NCBI RefSeq assembly: GCF_019059575.1
Contig: NW_024882960.1
Span: 1-64,000 of the forward strand
Direction: 5' to 3'
Length of the DNA: 64,000 nucleotides
DNA from: Amphibalanus amphitrite
Lineage: Eukaryota > Arthropoda > Thecostraca > Balanomorpha > Balanidae
A model generated the notes under the pieces. It was given only the letters and a program-made list of their open reading frames with translations, searched no databases and had not been told where the DNA came from. Positions 1-12,833 of the stretch are shown piece after piece. The number at the start of each line of letters is the position of its first letter. Within the stretch, counting starts at the first letter, position 1. The translations under genes and the position numbers were made by a program.

Positions 1-1910
1 TTTGAAATTTAAAAGGAGAAATTAAAGGGCATAGCGAGTATATGACTGAAATGATTAAATAACAGCTCGCTTTCACAAAATACAATATGTCGTTTTGTAA
101 CAAATGTGAGACCTCGCATGATTGTTCCATGCACATCGAGAGCCATGTAATGGCGGATGTTTCCTATACGCGGAGCGTAATCATAAACCGTGCATTAGGA
201 GCAAAATAACATATTGTTTGAGGAATACCCAGCCTTCCATACTTCTTCTATACAACCAGCATCAACAGGGGCGGACCGGAACTCTGATTCTTTTGTTTAT
301 CAAACAAAACCCGTTTGGTCGAGTCACTGATGCATACAGGACCACTCGGGGCTTCATTTGGTGGGATACAATACCACCATTAGGTCCAATGAGCTGATAC
401 TGGATGTTGTCATTGAAGCTGGAAGACGCGCTACACGTATGATTGTGATATGATACATGAAGGAAGAGAGAGATGAACAGAGAACAAGCGACCTCGAGGC
501 ACCGGATGGACAAACATAACAGTGCAAATCCAACAACCGCTCCACAGATGGACCCATATAGTCGTCATGGTGTTGCTGGCTAACAAGCCGTGCTGTCTAA
601 GACCCGCGACGGAGCTGTGTCTGTCATGGCTAACTGTTCATGAAATATGTCGCAGTCAGTACTGCGTCCCTTGACTGCCAAAACGTCCAACAACCGCGAA
701 GACCAACCAGTATTTTTCGTCGTCCGCCGCTCACCGCCCACCGCCAGCCGCCGGCTCGAAACCACAGGAATTGTTTTGTCTCGAAACCGAGACAAGATTC
801 TCTCCCCTCTTTTCGCTCCCTTGGGGCAATAAGTCCTGCGCATAGTCCAGAGACGCCGGTTTCTCCGGCAATCTTTCCAATAAAGATTGACTCGTTTCCT
901 GGGCGATATTTTATTCAAGGTCTGTAAAGAACGGCATTTGTTTTGTCCGCCTTTCTCTGCATAGGAATGCGGGGCGGACAAATGGCCAGCTTTCCGCACC
1001 GGCTCCCGCAGTGACTCATTATCATAAGAAGTGGAAGGTGATTCAGCGTGGATGGACCCGTACGGCGGGGAACGGCGCTTCCGACGGCATAGTAATATCG
1101 TCGGCCATCAAAGACGCACGCGGGAAGGCGGCGTGCCTCGATGGCGCGCAGTGCCGCTCTCCGTCCCACCAGACCTCGGAAGGGTTGTCAGAGACGAGCA
1201 CTGATCCGCCGCGGCATTGTCATGTCTGGGCAGGATTAGAGTAAAGAGGCGCACGTCTCCGCTGAGAACTATGCGACGCGCGAGTGTCAGATTCAAATCA
1301 CTCCAAATGGGTGTGTGTAGTTGCTTTGCGTTTTGCTGCTGTCTGAAATGACAGGCAAGGCAGAGAGGCGCAAGAATGCAAATAGGCTCGGCTTAGAGCA
1401 AATGACGGAGAAAGTGAAGAATGAGAGCGAAATGCAGCGGTAGTGTTCTAGAAATCACAATAAACTGTGACTTACAACCAAGAAAAGCTATGCCAATAGC
1501 ATTGCGTTTTGAAAAAAAAAAAACGACGAAAAAAAAAAGTTTTTATATTACAACAACAGTCTGTTGAATGCATGCTTTTTGAGGCATAATTCGTAGTGCA
1601 TCACGGCTAAGGACAAACTTTAAATGGACGGCCTTTCCAACACTGAAAAATGTAGCTTATGTAATGTGACTTGTTCATCAGCCGCACTCACATTAGATGC
1701 ATGCTAATCAACAAACCCATACACTTCCTGCAGGCTGCACCCCTTGCTAGACTCCGACATTTACGGATTTCTTTTTGGACGTTGAAATAGCACACGTGCT
1801 TTATCGTATTCGTGTTCAAAAAGCATCTGGCAATTAGCATCAACTTAAAAGCTCCCGGCTGAGTGGCAAGTGCAGGAAGCCATAGAGCACGGGCCTTATT
1901 CAGACCGCCA
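1..1910. other. Intergenic DNA, no gene recognised
   Basis: I see no convincing coding region in this stretch. The open frames are short and lack recognisable motifs. It holds short poly-A runs near 1512-1543 and otherwise unique-looking sequence of mixed base composition. Confidence 0.6.
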
Positions 1911-3130
1911 TTAGAGGAGGTCACGTACCAGGAGCTGGCACACCGTAAGGAAATGCCGCCGCGGTCGCCGCCGGCCGAGCCGCACCTGCATGGGACGGCG
2001 GGACGGCGCCTGCCGCCGACTCCAGTCCTTCGTGACCGGCGCCACCAGGCGCGCCCCGCCGCAACCAGCGCCTCCAAACGGCCGCTCCAACTTTGCATTC
2101 CTGCACGAGAGGTCCCATAAGCGGCGGAGGCACGGCTGCGGTCCGCCGTTGAAGCGGAGATCGGAGCCACAAGGCGCCTGCACAGTCGCCAAGCAGCGCG
2201 GAATGATACCGGTCGCGGGTGCGGGGGACTGCGGGCGGAGGGTGGAGGGCGGAGGGCAGAGAGCAGAGGGTGGATTGTGGAGGTAGGAGGGTGGAGCATT
2301 GAGGGTGGCGAATAGTTGGAGTAAGAAGTAATTAGTTAAGACGGTTCAGTTACTTAGTGGACGGTGGCTAAAAGGACGAGGAAAGATAAAGAATAAAGAT
2401 AAAGGCCTGAGAAAAGTTAGAAGCAAGCGCCGCATAGCATCTTGTGTGCGAATACCGATGAGAAGACATACTGCAGTAGAGCGGAGCAAAAGACAGCTCG
2501 GAGTAGCGAGGGTAAAGAAATACCTCGGCCGGGAAGGGAGTAGGCAGGGTGGTAGGACCCAACTGCTGCACTCCTGTGCACCACCTACGGCTACCGCCGC
2601 CGCCGGCTCGGCGCGTGTCGTCTGCGGTCTGCCGCTAATCATGCCTCTGGTTTAAGCAGCGCGAATCGATGCAGCACCGCGTCCGCCGGCCCGCAGCGGC
2701 TGTTGAGCACGGAGGCGACTGCGGCGCCCCCCTCGCCTCTCAGATATCAACAGTTCCGCTCTCTTCCGGGCGAGTTTTTGTCTCCGGCCGACGCGGCAGC
2801 TCGCTCGCCATTGTCTCGCCGGGACTTATTGAAATATTTGTCGGGACGAAAACTCAGCGCAGCAGAGGCAGAACAGTAGACTCAAGCCACCGTGGCTCCT
2901 CTTTTGACTCGAGTGTTCGACTCAGACGGTGGCTGCGGCTCAGGGTGTGTCGCGGATATATCGGGCTCCGGGCGGCTCCCCACCAGCCGGTGTCAGCTGT
3001 TGCTCGCGCTCGGGCAGAGCTCTGCCGAGACTGGCGGAGCTCCTCTGTCGCCCGCCAGCTGCGGCAGTGTCGGCCCGAGGACCGCCCCGGATTTTCTCGT
3101 CCATGGCTGGCCGTTGAGCCCAGATTAGAC
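1911..3130. other. CpG-rich block
   Basis: GC- and CpG-dense sequence occurs in two parts (about 1941-2240 and 2680-3120). Between them lies a purine-rich, G-run stretch (about 2215-2310) made of GGAGGGT-like words that could form G-quadruplexes. Such islands in arthropods often mark promoters or regulatory DNA, but I see no coding region or splice-linked exon here that I can defend. Confidence 0.5.
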
Positions 3131-4047
3131 TAAGCCCCAGAATGGCAATGGCCTCATTGGTTCGGGAACTGTTGCGCGCCCCAGGATGATAGCTAAATCC
3201 CCGGCGCAGGCCGCTGATAAGGTTTCGCCATCAGCTAACCATTTTATGGCACCAGCACCGGCAAACGGGACGCTATTAAATATTACCCAGGCTTAGAATC
3301 GGCATCGAGACTCAGGCGGCAATTTAATCTGGGAGAGCTCGTAATACGGGACACCAGTAAGCATTGGAAACGCTGTGCCACTGTGTATATGTGGCGTGTG
3401 CATGCATGCATGCATGCGTGTAAGTTTCTATGCACTAGTTTATAGAAAAGGCTATGCTACTTATACAATAAAACCTACCTTGTTCTATATATACAATATA
3501 CATGCCGGTCATTAATAAGTAAACTGGCAGGTACTTCGTCCGTCATTCGAAAACGTTTATTTATATATCTATAGTTCATTTTAAACCAAAGAAGCTGTTG
3601 TTGACGGCCGATACATTGGCCCACTCAAAACTTCATGATGCGTGGAGTAAAAAATAATTAAATTTACACCAAATTTGATCAAGCAGTTCAGTTACATGCC
3701 GGTAGATTGCCTGCATTAACTAACATGTTTTCACATCTGCATCAATTAATAATAGCCAAGGCATTCCTATCAATATTATTCGGGGCAAAAAGTCAAACAT
3801 CGAACGGTAAACAAGGAGCTCCATAATTACTCTTTTGAACGTCGAAACTGATGGATAGCATGTCTGTGGACAATTTAGGAATGTTTTCAATCGCTTTCAG
3901 ACTGTTGCTAGTGGATGAAGCAAAACGAGTCTATCTGTTGATGTTTTTTCTGAAAATGGAATGGGCGGGGATGCGTTCAAGCAACAAAATGTGTTCTGAG
4001 CGACGTTTAGTGCAACAAATATTGCAAATAAAGCTCGATTCTGTATT
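3131..4047. other. Intergenic; possible regulatory patch then AT-rich DNA
   Basis: The stretch 3131-3360 is GC-balanced and contains factor-site-like words, including a GATA-type GCTGATAAGG and TTTATGGC. The rest is AT-rich with a short TGCA-repeat run near 3400-3420. No gene is recognised. Confidence 0.4.
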
Positions 4048-5234
4048 TTAACCCGCGCGGGGCTGGGGTCTCCAGCCGAACGCGCGGGGCTGGGGGGGGG
4101 GGGTAAATTTTACCCCCCCCCCTGTTATCTCCCGAACTAATGGTCCGATTTGGAAAATTCAAACGCCAATCGAAAGATCTAATCACGAACAACTAAAAAC
4201 ATGTACTTAATTTTAAGTTTGAGGTCAAGGTCAAGGTCAGGTCAAGGGTACAAATTGCAAGTTCCTACAGTATCGGCCTTGCACCGTAGTTGCCGAAGAA
4301 TGGAGTCATGGACTGAGACTGATCGCCCAAAACGTGTTCTTAGGCTACCAAGACAATATTCGTTGCATACAATATCATTCAGAGGTCAAGGTCAAGGTCA
4401 GGTCAGGTCAGGTCAGGTCACCAAAAACAAAATATAGAAAAGGGCATGTGCGACACATGTTTTATGGGTCATTTTACTCATAGAATGCAATAGGCACACT
4501 CAATAAGTGATATGGACCACCTCTGGATGAATTTCAGGTCGAGGTCAGGTCAAGGTCAGGTCAAGTGAGGTCAAATTTTGAAGTTGGTTGTTAAGGCCTA
4601 AAAAGGTGTCTATCTGATGCAGTTTTTCACGGCGAATCGAATGGTGCTATTTTTGTTTCCGTACGAGGTCTAGAACTTCCAAAAAGGTCATTTTTCAAAA
4701 TTTTTGTGTGTCGTGACGTCATACAATTTTGAATAACTCCCACATTTTTGAACCGATTCTTCTAAAACTTGGTATGTAGGTGCACATAGACCACTTCTCT
4801 GACATATATTCCGGTTTTTTCGATACACACAAAATTTTGGATTTTATAGTTATTTTCCCAAAAAAATCATTTTTTTGAAAAAATTTGGGCCAAAATCCAA
4901 AATTTTAAAAAACCGAGATAGCCATTTGATAGACAAAGTAGAATTATGTATATCCTTTTTTGTTACGTCTTGATTCCTTTAAAAATAAAGATGTTAGCGG
5001 CGTTTGAACTTTTGCCGTTTTTTGAGGCGAAAATGGCGAACATGACGTCACTAAAACGTCAATTTCTCAAAAAATTTCCGACGGATTTCGCTCAAATTTT
5101 AAGGGAACGTGTCAAATTGATGTAAGAAAAGGTACTGAAAGTTTGGCGGCCCTGCGCGCCGCCGTTTTTGAGATATTGCAAAAATTCGCGAGGGGGGGTA
5201 AAATTTACCCCCCCCCCAGCCCCGCGCGGGTTAA
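4048..5234. mobile_element. TTAA element A1 (poly-G hairpin family), 1179 bp between target duplications
   Basis: TTAA lies at 4048-4051 and 5231-5234. The ends begin CCCGCGCGGGGCTGGG and are inverted. The left end is complex: the 15-bp motif CGCGCGGGGCTGGGG occurs at 4054-4068 and again, identically, at 4081-4095, followed by G12 (4092-4103), the loop TAAATTTTA and C10. The right end is simple, with one motif copy and a G7/C10 hairpin (5192-5217) whose loop is the reverse complement of the left loop. The interior carries AGGTCA arrays at about 4211-4250, 4382-4420 and 4536-4573, then shares its remaining sequence in inverted orientation with element A2. No transposase is encoded. TTAA duplication and asymmetric ends suggest piggyBac-type mobilisation; that assignment is inference. 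Confidence 0.85.
4081..4122. repeat. Complex-end hairpin of A1
   Basis: An inner copy of the terminal motif runs into a G12 / 9-nt loop / C10 inverted repeat that could form a hairpin. The G run alone could form a quadruplex. The matching hairpin at the other end is at 5192-5217. Confidence 0.8.
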
Positions 5235-7382
<2,148 letters not shown>

Positions 7383-8999
7383 TCTGTCATTCTTCCTCAC
7401 CCCCCCCCCCCATTCACACGTATTCTCTCTATCTCGTGCTCATTCCCCTCACTCTTCTCTCCTATATTTCTCTCCTATCTTCCTCTCTTCTCTTTTCCTC
7501 TGGTTCTTTCTTTCTCTCTTACGCCAAACCTTTCATTTCTTATCCTCTTTCTCAACCAATCTGTAATCGATTAAAGGCTTTTGCTAGTAACTTGTCGGGC
7601 GTCCAGGCGAAAGCTATATAGTGGCTTCGGCTCTGAGAAGTTGTTCTCGTCCCAAGATGAAAGAAATTCTGCCTTTTCCAAAGGACAGACCGCGGAAATG
7701 GTGATATCCTCCTGTTATTGGATATCAACTAGAACCTTATATCCTTTAGGGACATATAGGAGACTCGATGACTTGTTGAGTGCAGATGACTATTGCAATG
7801 AAGAGGTATTTATTACACAACAAATCGTCAGAATTCACCGTATTGTGCTAGCAGAAAATTCGCCAGCTTGTTTGGCGATTATTCTTATATGGGCACGAAA
7901 AATGAGTCAGGAGTTTGCAAAAATCTTCGGTAAATGGAAGCTGCACAATACTTCGGTGCCCCCCCCCCCCCTCACGGCCCCCCTGTCTATACTCCACCGC
8001 TCTCCCGCGCCTCGCTGCTCACCGGTTCGCCCCGTTTGGTCCCCTGCCTCCTGGAGTGTTGATCTCACCCCTGCCAGGGCGGCAATGAAGTCCAAACCCA
8101 AGCAGCGCGCAAACATAGGACGGGAAAATTAGGCCCAATGAGTCAGTCGGTCCGCGCACTCAGTATTTACACAAAGACGAGGGCCTTCTTGAGACGACCC
8201 AGTCAGCATGAGTGGGCAGCCCTCAAAAATCGCCAACTTGTTGAGTGCCCGTCGCGGAGCTCAATTATACGGTCCGTAGTGGGCACGTTTTCATTTGACC
8301 TCCCTGTGGAGAAGTTACCGGTCGGCAAAAACAACAAACATTCTGTCCAATTACCCGCCGTGGCTGGAGCTCGGCATTAGGTTGGCTGAATTCACAACTT
8401 CTGATACGAGGGTGGCAATCTGAAAACTGGCGGTGCCTGCCACCGAGGCAGCGGCTGTGTGGTCAACAAGTGAAATACAAATTCCTCAGGGCCAAGTTTT
8501 CCGGTGAAGAAACCGAATCAGGGAGCGCGAGGAAAATAATATGGAAGTTAGCGGCCGAGCGCTGGGCTCATTTTATCAAACGCTGCTAAAGTGGCGAATG
8601 AGCGAACTCCACAAAAGTTTAGGATTACCGAACTCAAAGAGATAACAGCCATAGCGTTGATAAGGATCAGCTCGATAAAATTGCAATATTTTCTCTAAAA
8701 ATATGGAATCGGTTAAGCATTAATTATATGGACAACAAAGACATGCGAACAGTCTTCTAAATGAAATATGCAAGATATCAGAAACTGCAACTCAAACTGC
8801 AACTGTGCAATGTACAATAAAACATGAAAAAATGAAAATTGCATATTGCAGAGCGTGTGAGTACTATGTACCTAATTCTGAACTTCTTTGCATATTTCTG
8901 GTGTTTCTATACCGTATATTGGCAACCATATACCGTCCGCATGTAGGCACGAGACAACGATACATCAGTGCCTGGTCCATAGACAACAAAGCTAATACA
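7383..8999. other. Intergenic, no gene recognised
   Basis: The stretch is pyrimidine-rich up to about 7520 and mixed after that, with a C10 run near 7962-7971. One open frame of about 180 codons (7581-8132) has no recognisable domain and changes character midway, so I do not call it a gene. Confidence 0.5.
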
Positions 9000-9112
9000 A
9001 AAAAAAAATCGTAGTTCAAAAGTCACAACTCGCTACATCGTTTAACGATGAACGATTTGTGTATTGAAAGATGTAGCGATTTGTGAATTTCAAACGACTA
9101 CGATTTTTAAAT
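9000..9112. repeat. Short foldback element
   Basis: An imperfect inverted repeat pairs sequence around AAAATCGTAGT and TCGCTACATC (about 9003-9041) with GATGTAGCGA and ACTACGATTTTT (about 9070-9107). The loop contains a smaller palindrome around CATCGTTTAACGATG. The layout is typical of a snap-back MITE. I cannot define a target duplication. Confidence 0.65.
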
Positions 9113-9412
9113 TAACTTTTATGTCTATTCATCAGTTCCGTATAACGTGATGCCATTGAAGTGAAAAGTGTCCTTTATGACAATAGAAATCAACAGAAAA
9201 TGAGCTGCTAAACCATTTTGTTATTGCTTTTTAACTTTGCTTAACCACGAAAGCTAAAAAAAAGTAGCTACCTAACGACGCAGTTGCCGCCAACCCCTGC
9301 TTCAATGAAAAAGTCTAAGGTTAACTGTGCTGACACAGACTTCTTTACGAGTGGGCACACATTTTCACATGCTCGAATTATCGCTCAAACAGCTCGCACA
9401 GGTAAGTAAGCA

Positions 9413-10444
9413 TTAACACGCGCACTGCAGGGGGGGGGGTTGTTTTCAACCCCCCCTGTGGTTTTTCGCAAATTGCGAGAAAACGGCAGCGCGTAGCGCC
9501 GCCAAATTTTGCATACCTGTTCTCACAACTTTTGCACACCTTGAGTAAAAATTTTGACCCCAGGTGACCTATGGTCAGGTCACCAGGTCAGGTCAAGTGA
9601 CCCTACCTCGAAACGTAAATTTCGAAGTTTGCAATCCCACCAAGCCCACAGTTGTTGAGATATGATCTTGAAACCCACAGGAAATAGTAAAGTCATCACG
9701 AGCTACAACTTGTATATCTCGGAATTTTTATATCGATGACCTAAGGTCAGGTCATTTTTGCGACCGGCCCATTATAAGTCAACGGGAGAAATTTCAACTT
9801 ACTCTGAATGCCATCCTATGACTTCAATACGCTCAGGATCATAGTATTACAGGTCCCTGTTGGTGATTTCACCGAAACATATCACTTATGACCTTTGGAA
9901 GGTGATCTCCAGGTCATCTTAGGTCACCTGAGGTCACCAGCGGTTTTTCTTCAATAACTTGAGATTGAGTAGAGATAGAGACTCCGTTCGACGTTTATCG
10001 TGTTTTTCTCGTCAATGCGGATCGAATGATATGCAACATGACCTATTTCGGTCAGGTCATGACCTTGACCTGAGGTCAAATTTTAAACTTGACCTTTCGA
10101 GGTCATATTATATATCATTCGATGCGCCTTGACGAGCTAAGAACGATGGCGTTCGAATCGATCCTCTGTCTTGTGTGCAAGACAAGTTATTCAAGAAAAA
10201 CTACCGCGAAATTCCTGTTGTGAAAATCGGAACATTTTGTCTTCGGTGACCTCTGGTGACCTCGTTTTTGACCTGACCCAAAAATGATCTTAGTATTTCT
10301 TGTCGATCTCATCCTAACCTATCCAACGCCGTTTACCGCTTGTCGCTACGTTGCGCCGTTTTCGAGATCTCAGGGGGGGTTGTTTTCAACCCCCCCCCCC
10401 TGCAGTTCGTGTTCGGCTCAGACCCGCTGCAGTGCGCGTGTTAA
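9413..10444. mobile_element. TTAA element F (poly-G hairpin family), 1024 bp
   Basis: TTAA lies at 9413-9416 and 10441-10444. The left end is simple: CACGCGCACTGCAG runs straight into G10 / TTGTTTTCAA / C7 (9430-9456). The right end is complex: a G7 / TTGTTTTCAA / C11 hairpin (10373-10400) is followed by CTGCAG at 10400-10405 and again at 10427-10432, 27 bp apart, then the terminus. The interior has many AGGTCA/TGACCT words, including a perfect palindrome AGGTCATGACCT at 10054-10065. It also has a large imperfect inverted repeat centred on that site: AATAACTTG near 9954-9962 mirrors CAAGTTATT near 10183-10191, and ATCGAATGATAT mirrors ATATCATTCGAT. It encodes no protein that I recognise. Confidence 0.85.
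10054..10065. promoter_or_regulatory. Perfect AGGTCA inverted repeat with no spacer
   Basis: AGGTCATGACCT is a full palindrome of the nuclear-receptor half-site. It lies at the centre of symmetry of element F. Inverted AGGTCA half-sites are known binding sites for nuclear receptor dimers; binding here is untested. Confidence 0.5.
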
Positions 10445-10811
10445 ACATCAGGGCATGAGGCGCATAGGCGCATGTTTTACGCTCAGTTAGTAAACGGCGC
10501 CGCGCGGCTCCTTCCATTTGCCTTGGTTGATGGAGACCTCTTTCTAGGAGACATAAAGCAAGAAATAACGAGTCTGCATGACTTCTCTATATATAGAGCA
10601 GTCACTTCTACAATTCAAGTTTACACAAAGGTCCATGAAGCAATGTTAGATCCATTATTAAGTAGCATAACCTAGCTAATACTTGCGATCGGAAACCAGG
10701 GCTCCACCCATTATTGGCTCGTATCGGCAGAGATCAATAACCGGCCAATACGAGTGCAGTACCGAATACAAAGTTTCATTAAATGGCCGAGACCGGACTG
10801 AAATAGATCAG
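10445..10811. other. Intergenic spacer between elements F and A2
   Basis: About 370 bp with no gene or repeat that I recognise. Confidence 0.5.
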
Positions 10812-11998
10812 TTAACCCGCGCCCCGCTGGGGGGGGCAGAATCTGCCCCCCTCCCGTTTTTCGCCAATAACTTCTAAACGCGTTACGCCAGCGACGTCAA
10901 ACTTTCAGTACCTTATCATACATCAATTTGACACGTACCCTGAAAATTTGAGCGAAATCCGTCGGAAAATTTTTGAGAAATTGACGTTTTAGTGACGTCA
11001 TGTTCGCCATTTTTGCCTAAAAAACGGCAAAATTTCAAACGCCGCTAACATCTTCATTTTTAAAGGAATCAAGACGTAACAAAAAAAGGTTATACGCGAT
11101 TCTACTTTGTCTATTAAATGGCTATCTCGGTTTTTTGAAAATTTTGGATTTTGGCCAAAATTTTTCCAAAAAACTGACTTTTTTGGGAAAATATTTATAA
11201 AATCCAAAATTTTGAGTTTATCGAAAAAACCGGAATATATGTCAAAGAACTGGTCTATGTGCACCTACATACCAATTTTTAGAAGAATCGGTTCAAAAAT
11301 GTGGGAGTTATTCAAAATTTTATGACGTCACGACACACAAAAATTTTGAAAAATGATTTTTTTTGGAAGTTCTAGACCTCGTACGGAAACAAAAATAGCA
11401 CCATTCGATTCGCCGTGAAAAACTGCATCGGATAGACACCTTTTTAGGCCTTAACAACCAACTTCAAAATTTGACCTCACTTGACCTGACCTTGACCTGA
11501 CCTCGACCTGAAATTCATCCAGAGATGGTCCATATCACTTATTGAGTGTGCCTATTGAATTCCATGAGTAAAATGACCCATAAAACATGTGTCGCACATG
11601 CCCTTTTCTATATTTTGTTTTTGGTGACCTGACCTGACCTGACCTGACCTTGACCTTGACATTTGAATGACATTGTGTGCAACGAATATTGTCTTGGTAG
11701 TCTAAGAACACGTTTTGGACAATCAGTCTCAGCCCATTCTTCGGCAACTACGGTTCAAGGCCGATACTGTAGAAACTTGCATTTTGTACCCTTGACCTGA
11801 CCTTGACCTGACCTCTGACCTACTTTAGCAAAAAAAATTGGGCTCCTAAGATCCGCCTTGTTGAGAGCTTTCGATTGCCGTTTTCCCCGTCTTTCTACGA
11901 CCATCGGTTCGGAAGTTAGACAGGGGGGGGGCAGAATCTGCCCCCCCCCCCCCCAGCAGGGCGCGTATGGCTGAATAGCCCAGCGGGGCGCGGGTTAA
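10812..11998. mobile_element. TTAA element A2 (poly-G hairpin family), 1179 bp
   Basis: TTAA lies at 10812-10815 and 11995-11998. The left end is simple: CCCGCGCCCCGCTGGG runs into G8 / CAGAATCTG / C6. The right end is complex: G9 / CAGAATCTG / C14 (11923-11954), then CCCAGCAGGGCGCG at 11952-11965 and CCCAGCGGGGCGCG at 11979-11992, exactly 27 bp apart. The interior matches A1 in inverted orientation and A3 in the same orientation. I count about 16 TGACCT words, mostly in three clusters (11470-11513, 11627-11660, 11791-11821). The length equals that of A1 although the termini differ. It has no transposase gene. Confidence 0.88.
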
Positions 11999-12833
11999 AG
12001 TCTGAACGATCACTGCCACCAAACGTTTGGAAACCCGTTGTCGGTGCTGTGTGCACTCAAACCGTGCTCCGATCGCCTAGCAACGGTTTCTCAAGATGTC
12101 ATCTTTGTCCCATCCAGTCCTCAACTATTGAGACCGTCAGTATATTTAGCCTATCTGTCTGCAGTCGACCGTGTTCACAAGTTGTCCGACCTGCCGGCAC
12201 CGGTGCCGTCGCCGCCCCCGCCGGCTCTGTTCTGTTGCGCCGCGTCCGACGGCTCGCCGCCGCCTCCCCTCCGATGTTCTCTTGGTCGTTTGCCATAACA
12301 GGCCGGCTACGAGGCGCATTTATCTACATAAACCTATCTGGCCGCTGCCGAGAACTACCTGAAGCTTGCCAGCTCTCCGTGCCAAATGTGCGCCCGGCTG
12401 GCCAGCAGAAACTATGGAAAAAGTCGACGGGAAATAATGCGATCCGGTGCGGGCGCAGGGCGGCGGCGGGAGGCGCCAGCGCGCGGAGGGAGCCGCTCGT
12501 TGAGCAGAACTTGGCAAAAACAGCGGCTCTGCCGCCCTGACGAGGCGACAGCGCCCCTCCGACTGGGGACAGGGACTGGGGTGGAGGAGAGGGTGGGGGA
12601 GTCCTTCAGCAGACCGCGTCAGCAGACTCGGTCTGACACGGTGGCGAAGGAGTGGAGGATGGGTATAGTGTCAGAGGAGGTGTCAGCTTGGGTCAAAGGA
12701 TGTCAGTTTGGCTCACATGGAGCCATATTCGATGGCATGATGCAGTATCAGACTTCAGAACTGAGTAACTTCTTTGTTTTCAAATGGAAGATAATTTCAG
12801 GTCATGCATTGACCTTCGTAAGTTCGTAACCTA
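11999..12833. other. CpG-rich intergenic block
   Basis: The stretch 12180-12610 is GC- and CpG-dense. Several overlapping open frames here are explained by base composition. No domain is recognised. Confidence 0.5.

Noticed and set aside
3395..3425. (TGCA)n run as a regulatory element
   Set aside because: Only about four units. Ordinary simple sequence.
4382..4421. Telomeric repeat (TCAGG)n, known from some beetles
   Set aside because: AGGTCAGGTC arrays do contain (TCAGG)4-like runs, but they are short, interrupted by 6-bp units, on both strands, and confined to interiors of TTAA elements. They are not telomeric tracts.
7581..8132. 183-codon open frame as a gene
   Set aside because: No recognisable motif. 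It runs through a C10 homopolymer and ends in GC-skewed sequence, so it is most likely chance.
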